64,000 nt of DNA from Eleginops maclovinus (taxonomy: Eukaryota > Chordata > Actinopteri > Perciformes > Eleginopidae): NCBI RefSeq assembly GCF_036324505.1, contig NC_086354.1, positions 4,519,217 to 4,583,216 of the forward strand, in the 5' to 3' direction. A program made the translations under genes and the position numbers. Positions 21,001 through 31,250 of this stretch are shown in pieces. Numbering within the stretch: the first letter of the stretch is position 1; each line of letters opens with the position of its first letter. A model generated the notes under the pieces. That model ran no database searches and was not told where the DNA came from. It was given only the letters and a program-made list of their open reading frames with translations.

Positions 21001-23722
21001 AAAACATAAAGAACCCTATTCAAAGGAAAATCACATTAAATAAAATGGGTTTTAACTGATTCTGCATCAGTTTGTGAGGGTATCTGTTTAATAAGAACAC
21101 AATAGAATTTCTTTATTGTTGTTTTATTTTTATCTATTTTTTTACATTTTATCGCTGTTATTTTGTCATATTCGTGTAATCCTATTATATATTTTGGCGC
21201 TGTCATGTTTGCTGATCTGAAGAGTCAAATGTGTTTTGTGGTATTGGGCTCTATATATAAACTTTGATTTGATTGGAATAGGTACAATTACATGAAAATA
21301 GCAATCCTGAGTGTATTCACACACATCAAACAAGAAAGGAAGGAGAAAATAAAAGGAAGCAGAACTGGACACAAATAGTGTGTTTAATAACTAGGATAAA
21401 TACATTTAAATCCACACAAAGGTCCATAGGAATTGTCTGCACAGCTAAATTGTTTGTTACAAAAAAATAAAAAACCAAACGTGTGCAATATCTGTGAATT
21501 AGTTTTAAAGTATAATCTAGGCCTGGCAAAGTAAAGATATTTAATCTGGTCTTTGTCCTTACAGGAATTTATATGGACCAGTGCTTGGTTCATCGCCAGC
21601 CCAGAATGCCCCTGTGTTACCCAGCATGCAGCCTGGCTTCGGAAGTGGTAATAGAGTACATTGATGCATAAAAAATGGAATACATGTTCAGAGCTGTACA
21701 TTGTCGCTTGAACACTTGAACTTCTTCTGCATTTCCTCCAGCCGTCCCATCCACAAACCCCTTTGTTGCTGCAGCCATCGGCCCGGAGATGGCCACCAAC
21801 CCTTTCCAGACCAACGGCAGAGCTCCAGCTGCAGGTGTGTGTGCATATAAACTTTAGCATATTTACACATTTCTTTTATTAGACATTTGTGTTGGCGAGA
21901 TGTAACCCAGTTACATTGCCAGGTAGCTTTGTGATTTGACAGATCATGTAGAATTTACTCCTCCTTGTGTTTGTGTGTTTGCTGTGCTGTGCCTCCGTGT
22001 ACACACACGCTGTGTCTCGTAGCCTCCTTTGGCACCGGCTCTATGAGCATGCCTGCCGGCTTTGGGAATGCGTCTTCCTATTGCCTCCCGACCAGTTTCA
22101 GCGGAAACTTCCAGCAGCAATTCCCTGGCCAGGCTCCCATCCCTTACTCTCAACCGGGGGCCTACCACCCTCACTCTAATGGTTAGTGGCCTCCCACAAT
22201 CCCTCTGTCCTCTAAACCCGTTGCCCTGTGCAGTACCTGTCAGTGATTTAGTGGTGCAGCAGTTTACTGATCTTTATCTACACCATGCATTTGGTCTTTC
22301 AGTTTTGCAGCTAAATTCAAGGTGTGACGTGGCAGCTACTGCACAGCTATAAAAGATTGCATTTAGTGTGTAACGCTTTAGGGTTCTGCTCAGGACAAGA
22401 AACACAATGCACTTATCTGACATCACTCATAAAGCTTTGTTCACACCTGAATGCAATCTGACACACGGGGCTTGGCTCTGTTTTCCTTTCTCTGTCCTTC
22501 TTCAGCCTCCCTTAGAGCCTTTAAAAATGTACTCATACATAAAACTCATGATTTAGGTCAGTGTTTAAAGATTGTTTATCTTTGTTTACCTTTTTACAGC
22601 CTGCTATTTATGGTCTAATGTAACAGTTGCAATCAAATATTATTGTTAGACTTTGCTTTGAGGGTCATTGTGGTATTTTCCACCTAGATAGTTTTTTCAA
22701 TTTCTTTGTGATTAATGGGGACTATATTTTTAGGAAAATCAGTCCAGTATTGAGTTTAGGGCTGAGGGCAATTCCACAGGTCAATATGCATCCGGTAAAA
22801 GTGCTTGTTTCCGACTCTAAAAGGTTGAGGTTGTAAATATAAGTTTATGACAACATTATCCAAAGCACCCAACAGGAGATAAAACATTTTTCTTAACCTT
22901 TTGCTTTATGCAGGCTGCTTGCTATTGTTCCTATCTGCTTGTTAATGTTTGCATCCATATCTTGCTCGAGGAGAGGTCTTGCAATCACATTGTCGATACC
23001 GGCAGATTATTAAGCCATGTCACATAAAACATCAGCACTACTCTCTCCAACCAGTTACCCATCACATTAACAAACGGAGCAGATCAAGCAAAAGGAATCC
23101 TTTCCATAATGTTGTCAGAGATTTTATAATAACACTCTGACACTGTCATCGGCAAAAACAAACACTTTTAGTGGATATTGACATGTGGTTTCCCCACGCG
23201 ATTATATTGCAGCCCTTTATCAGCTGTCACCTGTCGCTTTCCTGCTCAATAACACCGAAAGGGTCCAGGCTGAACAATACTTAGGTTCCCCTTTAACTGC
23301 TTGAGTGCACTTGCTTGACCTGTTGTAAATCCCTGCCCCTGTGTCCCCCTCTAGGGCCTGCATTCCCAATCTACGGTCAGAACAAGCCCTCCATGACGCA
23401 CTTTGGGCAGCCTATGGCTGGCCCTGGCATGACCAATAACCCTTTCATGGTGAGCATGCATTGGCTTTTTGTTCTCCCAACTTTTTGAATTAAATGGGCT
23501 GTATTTATGCTCATTTTCAGGTTCATATTAGTATATTGTGCCTCAACATGTTTCTATGCTTTAATGTTCAAAAAGGTCTTTATTTTCCTCATACTGACAC
23601 ATTTAATTTGAATTGCTTCAGAGTGTTTTCTGTTGTCTTAAATAAGACTCTCTTTCTCATTTCAGGCGGGTGCTCCAGCCGGGGCCTTCCCTTCGGGGGG
23701 CTCAACCAACCCTTTCCTGTAG
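14283..23722 (+). CDS. agfg1: Arf-GAP domain and FG-repeat protein 1, 12 exons
   Basis: ArfGAP-domain endocytic adaptor (also called Hrb/RIP) with FG and NPF motifs that bind EH-domain proteins. Exons: 14283-14449, 17520-17613, 17900-18015, 18557-18695, 19731-19887, 20067-20174, 20606-20744, 21565-21647, 21742-21834, 22023-22181, 23355-23449, 23666-23722, giving 468 residues in one frame. The ArfGAP zinc finger is visible as C29, C32, C49, C52 (CFDCDQRGPTY ... CTTC), followed by GLNPPHRVKSIS and the block KVKEFLQEKYEKKRWYVPP. Further on are FDLLSDLGGDIFAAP, FANFAHF and FANFDAFG repeats, one RYAALAELDNE unit, and several NPF motifs (STNPFVAA, TNPFQT, NNPFM). The protein ends in STNPFL, as in the family. 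The human protein is longer and has an extra FG/KYAAL segment that I could not find here. Whether this is the a or b fish copy is not decided. Confidence 0.95.
14560..14605 (+). promoter_or_regulatory. GCTAACGTTA cluster in agfg1 intron 1
   Basis: The stretch CCGTTAGCTCGTTAGCTAAC followed by GTTACAG lies about 120 bp downstream of exon 1. It is one of four such clusters close to first exons in this window. Confidence 0.3.
14716..14773 (+). repeat. (TG)n microsatellite, agfg1 intron 1
   Basis: Uninterrupted TG dinucleotides over about 58 bp, followed at once by a run of G. It faces a (CA)n tract 150 bp downstream. Confidence 0.97.
14925..15009 (+). repeat. (CA)n microsatellite, agfg1 intron 1
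   Basis: CA dinucleotides over about 85 bp with several CG interruptions (CACGCACGCA) in the first third. It is the reverse complement of the nearby TG tract, so the two could pair. Confidence 0.97.
15640..16110 (-). mobile_element. degenerate DNA-transposon-like fragment
   Basis: Contains GAGCATGATGCTGCCTTCAC and TGGTCTCATCAGACCAGAGA, phrases seen in many non-coding decayed Tc1/mariner-type copies in fish, here read on the opposite strand. No intact transposase frame. The assignment is from memory of such phrases and is tentative. Confidence 0.35.
16238..16370 (+). repeat. short interspersed repeat family C, copy 1
   Basis: Begins ATTCAAGATTCAAAGGCTTT and continues through TTTTAAGTCCAAGG to CAACAATGCAAC. 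A second copy with the same order of blocks is at 37840-37945 in the grk7 intron. Probably the 3' end of a non-LTR element; class not proven. Confidence 0.5.
16526..16830 (-). mobile_element. dispersed element family A, copy 3, reverse
   Basis: Reverse complement of the 3' half of the copy at 12060-12540: it shows CTTTAATGTTCAGAAAGCTC, CAGTCTGCTCTGATTGGTTA and GCTGGCTGG in order. It lies in agfg1 intron 1. Confidence 0.6.
20850..21280. repeat. LINE/SINE-like 3' tail repeat in agfg1 intron 7
   Basis: Starts with AACTATTTATATGGCACCTT and ends with GGGCTCTATATATAAACTTT followed by GATTTGATTGG. Both phrases resemble ends of fish non-LTR retroelements. No reverse-transcriptase coding was seen between them. 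Confidence 0.35.
23494..23600 (-). mobile_element. dispersed element family A, copy 4, truncated
   Basis: Short reverse copy with TTTATGCTCATTTTCAGGTT and CTATGCTTTAATGTTCAAAA, then a break at CCTCATACTG. It sits in the last intron of agfg1, just before the final exon. Confidence 0.55.
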
Positions 23723-25693
23723 CACAACTCTTACCTTTGCCACCAGAGGGCAGCATGCAGCACATATTCAACGCACCATTCCGTTGTGCATTAGTGGCAG
23801 TACCATTTTATTTTTAAAGACTTACTTTTTGGGGGGTTTTTTTCATTAAAAAAAAAAGTTTACAACACTATGAAGGAGTACAAAGGACTGTATTGAAGAC
23901 GAAGGGACTGTTATGGGGGAAATGTACAGTTTGGACTATATACAATACACTATATGCTTCTTATTTTTTGTTTATGACTGTAAGCTCTGTGCATATCGTT
24001 TGTAATCACAATTAAGTACATGTTATGTATAACAAGGACTGAGTTACCAATGGTAAGTATACACCTACCTTGTGGATAAAAAAACCTCACTACGAACTAT
24101 CTCCATAGGTAAGGTTATATACTTTAAGACAATTAACACGGTTCCATCCAAATCCTCATGGTGCAGGTATTTCATTCCAAAAGGGATTTATTTTTGTTAC
24201 AATTGCAAAATGTGCGAAATGTCCTTTATTAACTTACAAGTTGCCTATGACTTAAAGCAACCAAGCTTACGTCTTTTTAAATTAGTGTAAAATCCCAAGC
24301 AGGAGGATGGGATTCAGCTTTCATTCTTTTATTCATTTTGCCAGTATCTGTGAAATTGTCGAAAGAGAAAAAGGGTTGTGGCTTTTTTTGTTCTGAAACT
24401 AAGAGGCCACCATAGACTTGGAGCTGGAGAGTCATGTCTACCAGAGCACAAACGAAGGGAGGACACAAGACGTGCAGGCTTTAAAATGAATCTTTGTATA
24501 TCCTGCTACCCTACCTATTCTATAAATGTGGTAAAACTGTTAAATATACTCTTATTTAACCTCCTGCTTTCAGATATTCACTATATTTTATGAATATGGT
24601 AAAGACAAAAGGAAAGACTGTTAAGAAAGCTTCAGGGTTGAGAAACAAGTGGAGGAGTTTTTCACATGGTTGCAGGTGACTTGCCCTCTAGTTGACAGGT
24701 TAACCTAAAAAAATGTAGAACCTTTTAAAACAAAAATATTTATGAAAAGTTTTGTCACTACACTCCCTTGACATCTGTCTTCTTCTTTGCCTTCGGAAGA
24801 ACAGAATGAGGAGAAATATTGCTCTCCCTTCAGTTTGCTTTAAATTAAGGCAGAGTAAAGAACTGAGACATGTAGGGATTACTACGTTACTTAAACAGCC
24901 TGGGGTTACTCAACCTCTGGCTTAGTAGTTTCTCAATTGTGCCACCAATGACTAACAATGAATTTGACAATGTGTTTCTTGTCTTTGCAAGAATAGGTTA
25001 GTAAATGTGTACATATATAAATATATGTATAAATAAATTAAAAGATTTTTAACTACAATGTCGACTTTGTGTAACTACATCTTGTGATTATTCATTAACA
25101 CAGGTGACTTAACACTCAACACAACAGTTTGAGGTTTACGCTCATCTAAAATGATTTGGGACTAACAAAATAGCTGTGTGAGTATACTCAGAGCCGTATA
25201 GAGATACATTATAGATATATTCTATTGAGTATACCTATCCCTGTGAAGGTTATAAAAGTAATTTTATTCTGGAAGCTTATATTGTATCTGTTTAATACCT
25301 TTCAATGACAGGTTGAATATTTGAAAGGTGTCTCAGTATAAACAAACACAAGCTAAGCCCCAAAAGTAAACACATGGTTGAATAAACACCAGGTAGTTTA
25401 CTGTAATCCTTTATTTAGGAAGAATTAATTGCCGGGCTGTTGGATTTGATTCAAGCAAAGTGTAGTTGATAAGTAACTGAGTTTTTACTTGTATATGTGC
25501 ATTGGAGTGTATAATGTTACTATAATGTTTGTCTTACGTACGTTTTTAACATTTTACGTTTTGTAATTATCTTTTGGTTAAAACGTGCTAAATGCTAACT
25601 TTGTTCACATGTAGCTTCTTGCTTGGACCTCATCATGTCTTCTGTTCTGCCCCTGAGAAAGCACAGTTGCCATGACAACACAGAAACTTAGAC
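23723..25693 (+). other. agfg1 3' UTR and fbxo36 upstream region
   Basis: No further coding exon was recognised. The AT-rich first 1.3 kb is probably agfg1 3' UTR, with an AATAAA-containing run near 25030. The rest is intergenic and leads to the fbxo36 start. Confidence 0.45.
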
Positions 25694-27853
25694 ATGGCGT
25701 CCCTGTTAACAGACCCGTTGTTTGAGAAGTCCGGACGCGGTCCTCCACCAAATAAGAACTTTTATCATTTTGCTATCACCAAGTCAGGAGTAAGTAAAGA
25801 TATTTTTACAAGTATAATTACTTTACTGTTATAACCGCATTGCTAGCATGAACTAAGATTACCTAACGTTTTATTAACGGAGATGTTAGCTAGCTAACCT
25901 GCCGTAACCACAGATAACAACTTAGCCTCACGTGCACGCAAGCTGTTGGGCAGTTGAATGCAATTTGTTTTAGCTGCTAACGTTAGTTTATTTCAAAATA
26001 GGATATTTTTGCTCATTAAATCATTTTAACAACATTTTGATAAAATAACCTTAGTAAGGTCAAGGATGGAAAAAGTACTCAGAAACTATATACGTGAGTT
26101 AAAGTACTACTAGCACATTTTAAACATACTCCATTACAAATACAAGTCGTGAGTTCAAAATGTTACTGAAGTAAAAGTAAGCAAGTATCGAATGTAAAAA
26201 TACTCACACATTTTAGATAGTACTGAGAAAATTAGTAGTGCATATTTATCATATAAACACAACATGTTACAAGTACAGCTGACAGATAAAAGTAGTGGAT
26301 TTAAAGTTTATTATTTCCCTCTGCTCACATTTTGTTTAAAAATGTCTCATATAGAATATATTTAATAAACTGCAAACTGGGCTTGCAGTACATTTGATAT
26401 TCCATTTATTATTAGTTCAAATATTAATTGTGCACCTTATAGTTTCTGAGATTCAGCATATTTCCTATAATATTTAGCATAATTTGGGCACATGAGCCTG
26501 CTGTTTATTTATATTTATGGAACATTAGTCACATGTGCTGAAAGACTAAATATAGTATGATAAGAAATACTCACTTTTCAGCCAACTGTTTGAATATTTA
26601 TTATTATTTATTTAGATGTGTGATTGCTGAGGGTTAAACAGATGATCCATCAAGAGGAAAGCTGTGTCTTTTTAGAGCTTGATGTGAAAATATTTAACCC
26701 CAAAGTTCCTTTGAACGGTCACTCCCAGGTGATATGGAGATGGTGGAAGATATCTTGCAGAATTGTGGACAGATACTCCAAACCTGGGGAGCTGAAAGAG
26801 TCTCACCAGGACTACTTGGATGACACTTGGCTACAGAGTAAGGACTTCATTATTTACATGTTAACCTCTCAACTGTTTGGTTTGTATTTATTGTTATTAT
26901 CCAGTCAGAAATGCATAAGTGCTTTAGATATTCATAGGTTGGTGTTCAGATTGTGCCTTGTAAATATTGTATGAGAGCAAACTGAATGTTTGAATATGAA
27001 TGACAGTTTAAGTGATGTGCTTCTCTCCAGGTGAGATCAGTATGGTTTTTGGTCGTCGAATCTTGCAGTACACCAAGGCTTTGTGCCAAGGCCATTATGA
27101 CTATCTGGAGCGCCTGTCTGACTCCTTACTGCTGCGGATAATAAATGATCTAGAGCTGGAGGACGTGGGTCAGCTTGGACGAACATCACCCAGGTTCAGG
27201 AAGGTGAGTCCCACAGACACATGAAGACAGATGTTCCAAAATAAAATATCCTGAGATTAGAAACATTAACCTTTTTATTTAAGATTTCACGATTGCACAT
27301 TTATCTTGAATCCGAATGCAATGGGTTAACTTTTACTTCTGCTCCTCAGCTGTGTGGCTCTGAGGAGTTTTGGGAGCAGGCGGTGCATCGGCGCTGCAAC
27401 ACAGTGTCCCTTGAAGTAGCATCTCTGGCGCTGGAGGTGGGCTGGCGCAGCATCTTCTTCACCAGCAAGCTACAGCTGCAGAAGCTGATCAGCCGCAGGA
27501 GGCTGAAGGCCGAGGAGCCACAAAAAAGACAGCTCTCTGACCCAGATATAAAGGCAGAGGAATCTCCGGGTGACGGCTCAGAGATAGATCAGACATCTGG
27601 ATCTGAGGAGGAATCTCCCCCTGGCATTATCCCAAAACTAAGCCTTGGCACAGATCCTGGAGCTGGCTCTGACTGCAGCTCCTGCTGTGATGTTGACCCT
27701 GAGTCTGATTTAGAGGATTGCTTTGATTCCAGCGTGCCTGCACTTTGCCAACTGTTTGAGCCAACAGGAAAACCCTGTATAGAAACATCTGTGCAGACCA
27801 GTGCGCTGAACAACAGCAGAGGAGACTGCTGTGCAGAGCCAGATAAACTATGA
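25694..27853 (+). CDS. fbxo36: F-box only protein 36, with extended acidic C-terminus
   Basis: Substrate-receptor candidate of SCF ubiquitin ligases; the F-box binds Skp1 (family knowledge). Exons: 25694-25789, 26729-26837, 27031-27203, 27350-27853, giving 293 residues. The family start MASLLTDPLFEKSGRGPPP is followed by FYHFAITKSG and WRWWKISCR. The F-box spans about residues 91-135 (LERLSDSLLLRIINDLELED ... RTSPRFRKLC). The conserved end GWRSIFFTSKLQLQKLI lies at 157-173. Human FBXO36 stops soon after this at 188 residues. Here the same exon stays open for about 107 more residues of Ser/Asp/Glu-rich, Cys-containing sequence, including a sumoylation-type IKAE (193-196) and SEEESPP. The tail shows no domain. 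Confidence 0.92.
25840..25990 (+). promoter_or_regulatory. GCTA/GTTAGC cluster in fbxo36 intron 1
   Basis: Shortly after exon 1 there are TGTTAGCTAGCTAACC and GCTGCTAACGTTAG. They resemble the clusters by mff, the FEN1-like gene and agfg1. Function unknown. Confidence 0.3.
26065..26290. repeat. copy of AGTACT/AGTAAAAGTA element in fbxo36 intron 1
   Basis: Contains GGAAAAAGTACTCAG, GTGAGTTCAAAATGTTACTG and AAGTAAAAGTA, matching the order of blocks in the copy at 7565-7705. Non-coding. Confidence 0.5.
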
Positions 27854-28281
27854 GTTCATCCTTTTGTCAAAGTTGGCAGGTATTCAATTCATGCACATTA
27901 GTTATCTCTAAATCGGTTGTGTATTGATGTATTAAATATATTATATTCTTGATATTTGTCAAATATGAAGGATTTTTTTAACTGAATCTTACCTATGTCC
28001 ATCCTCTCAGGATATTTGGGGAAATACCACTTAGTTTGTTCATTGTGCCATGGTTCTTCTTATTTAATATAAATGAAATCCTCCAACAAAAAAGACAGGA
28101 TATTGTATATGGTACTTATTATTCATTGTTATAAAAAAGTTATTTACAATGTAAGTAGTAAATCTCATGTAAATGTAATATACAAAATGCACTTTCATTG
28201 TCTGTGGCGTTTCATTCCTGTAGAAGTTTTAAACCTCAAATTTCTGTCAACTTTCCAATGACACTCAACAAAAACACGGTA

Positions 28282-28287
28282 AATAAA
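28282..28287 (+). terminator. probable fbxo36 polyadenylation signal
   Basis: AATAAA in the context GGTAAATAAAGC, about 430 bp after the fbxo36 stop, followed by T-rich sequence. Confidence 0.45.
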
Positions 28288-28487
28288 GCTTTTTGTTTTA
28301 AGGATGGTTGCTTCTTCCCTTATCAATAAGATACTTCACTATATTTGGGTGGCTCAATACTTGATCATTGGTATCTGACTTTCTTCTTGATCTTGATCCT
28401 GACTTTCTCATTCTCAGCGCCTACTCCAGATTTTGTGTTTATTAATATAAGATCGATCCTTTTCACTCACACCTCTTTGCATTCCAG

Positions 28488-28703
28488 GTCAGTGTAGTAT
28501 TCTCTGAGGAAGAGCTGCTCCAGCTGCTGTGAGATTGCGACGTAATAGCAGCCAAATTAGGAGATGCTGTTCACTGTTCTCCCATCAGCCTGTTCTCCCC
28601 CATGAAACTGCACAAGGTAGGGTCCTGTCTCATAGCCAGCTACCAGAGCGCTTTCATAGCTGCTTTAAATAAAGAGGAGCACTTTGAGGCAGACATTCCA
28701 TAA
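28488..28703 (+). pseudogene. possible relic exon / interrupted ORF of unknown origin
   Basis: A pyrimidine-rich tract and CAG precede an open frame that runs 71 codons to TAA at 28701, broken only by one TGA at 28530. A GTAGGG donor-like site at 28617 would close a 129-base, phase-0 exon. The peptide text includes FSEEELLQLL and ISLFSPMKLHK. I do not recognise the family. A single CGA-to-TGA change would explain the stop. It could equally be chance. Confidence 0.25.
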
Positions 28704-29049
28704 CAAAGGTTAGGATAAACACAATGTCCAGAACTGTTACAAAAATATGTGATAATAAAAACATAGCACTGAATTCTATTTGCCTGCATGCTATGTGGGT
28801 AACAAGGTCAGATTGGTCAGTTCCAGTTAAATCATGACCTGGATTGTTAGTCTTCTTAGATAATGTCTATAAAAGGCTAATATTAAGAGCAACAGTCCCC
28901 TAGGGGGCACAAGCTGCTAGTGCTAACGGTCCATGCTGTGCTTAGCTCATATTGACAAGAGTGTCTTCCCATCTGCACTTTGCTTCATGTTGCTATGCTC
29001 CAAGTGTCTGCAAATACGTTAAGCATTTTTCTGACGTTTTACTTATTTT

Positions 29050-29780
29050 CTTTAAAGGTCTCCTATAATGATCTTTTATGGCATAATTATAGGTCTCAAA
29101 TATAAAAAAAACAAAACATATCTGACGTGTTTTGCTCAAAATACCAAACAGATCATGCATTTTAGCATGTCTGCTATCCCTCTGTTTCAGCCCCGTTTTC
29201 GAAAGTGCTGATTCTGTGACTCGCTTTAAATTTGAGCTGAGCTGAAGGCCACGCCTTTTTGGAGCATCATGATCTCTGTCTGAAGAGAGAAGTTGACGTT
29301 TCTAACAGAGAAACTCAGCTAAACGCTGTCGTGATTAAACCCCATTTTATGTTCCAAACCACATCCAGCATTATTTCTGAAACACTTCTCAGTGTTTACC
29401 ACTAGAACAGAGACATTATATGTATTATATACACAACAACTCTAAGTCCCTCCTGCAGACATCCTGCTGAACACACAGACACACAGAGATGCTGCAGATG
29501 GGATTCAGCTCAAGACTGTATATGGGGGACTATAGGTTGGGATGTGTCACGTGGGCGGGACGTTGCCAGGAGTTCAATGTAAAGCCAGCCCACATTTCTG
29601 TTATGACGTCATATCGGCAGCAAATCTGGATCAGCTCGTTTGTACCCCCGTTTTTAGATATGTGGGTAAAGAGGAAAAGAGAGAGGGTTGTATTTTCTGA
29701 CACTTTGTGAGCCTACTGACACATACTTATGTATAAAAGACAGCAAAACGTGCATTTTGCAGAAAAGGGGACATTAAAGA
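29050..29780. mobile_element. non-coding MITE-like element, family B
   Basis: The ends CTTTAAAGGTCTCCT and, on the other strand, CTTTAATGTCCCCTT are similar inverted ends about 730 bp apart. Between them is non-coding sequence with GGGCGGGACGTTGCCAGGAG and ATGACGTCAT. This looks like a non-autonomous DNA transposon. No target duplication was confirmed. Confidence 0.4.
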
Positions 29781-31189
29781 TTGAAAACTAAATCAAAGTC
29801 TCAAAATGAATAGCATTTCCTGAATGCTAAAAAAAAAGGATGAACACAACTGGACTCTGTAAGTTCTTCTAGAAATATCCGTGAATTTGTAACTGCACTT
29901 TGTAACTCAAACCTAAACGGTTTTAGGTCAAACATTGAGCTTGAGGGACAGTTTGAGCAGGGATTAGCCAGACGTGAGTAGCAGCCACCTGTGCCACTGC
30001 CTCCTCTCTTTAAAGGGACATTTCACTTTTCATTCTGATTGCATGTGTCCAGAGAGCACACAAAGTACTTCTTATACCTCTGAAATATATCCCCAGATAG
30101 GGGAGCCCTTTTGGAAGATTCTGGGTCCTGTCAGGAGGAGGAATAATTCTGAAAGTCATCTTCTTTTGCCTTTAGCCGCGACCAAGCATTCAAATCTACA
30201 TCCATTTAAGTTACTGGCTTTTCTGTCTTGTCGATACCTCCCTAAGGTCCCTTATTCTACGTCCACACACCTTTGCCTGATTTTAGACACAATAGTTGAA
30301 AGCATAGTGAACAGGGTCGTCCTCCTCTATGTGTCAACCTCACCTGCCATCTGATCCAGGTGTCTGCCATATGGTGACCTGAAGGTGAGCTAATTTCCCT
30401 GAGGGCCAGAGAATTTGACGTCTGATCTGATAAAAGTTCAACAAAGTCAAACACTGACCTTTGACTCACCATCCAGTGTTGGATCAGATATGCCAATCTT
30501 TCAACCGCACACCCTGTTCCAGTGCTCTGAAGAATTCCTTCCAGTTTTACTCTTAAGTCACCAGGTGTTGTTATCATCAGCACCTGACTGGCTTTGCTCA
30601 GAGTGGCAACAACAGTCAGCCAGCCTCCGTTTCTAAGAGTGGCAGTCCAATCAGGTAGAGCTTGTTATCTGCCAAGTAACTGTCATTTTCCCGACATAGT
30701 TTATGGTCTCAATCGCTAGTTTAAGTAGGAGTAGTATACCGGTTTCACAACCTTCATACTCTATGTTAAGGCACACATACACGGTTAGGTTAGGTTCATT
30801 CCTGTGTATTTTTAGATCATGAAAGTTCATTGTAACATTTGCTCTCCTAAAAAGGTCGTAGTACTTGTTCCAACGTCTTATGTCTCATAAGTTATGGTTA
30901 AAGTTCGGAATTTACCATGTTTTGGTTATGTTTATCCAGCAGCGAGTCTTGTAAAAGTTTTGCAAATCGAGGGTTAGAATACACACAATCAGGAAAATTC
31001 AAATTTCAATGGTTAGAAACTGTTGTTGGTGACTTTCATTTTCTTAAGACATGCTCTTGCGCTGTACAACTCCGGAGATACCACCACCAAACTCAAATTA
31101 AGATTAAGTTTACAGGCCTGGGCCAGCTTTGGTCAGCTCCTCACCTGCCTTGAATAAGACAACATGGTGGAGATGCATCGTTTATTGAC

Positions 31190-31250
31190 TTACATTAGGT
31201 TACATTTCATTTAGCTGACGCTTTTATCCAAAGAGACTTGCAATTTATAA
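31190..31250 (-). repeat. L2-like LINE 3' tail fragment
   Basis: TCATTTAGCTGACGCTTTTA followed by TCCAAAGAGACTTGCAA is the reverse complement of the end of the L2-like LINE at 58497-59400 (AAGTCGCTTTGGATAAAAGC). Only the tail is present. Confidence 0.6.
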
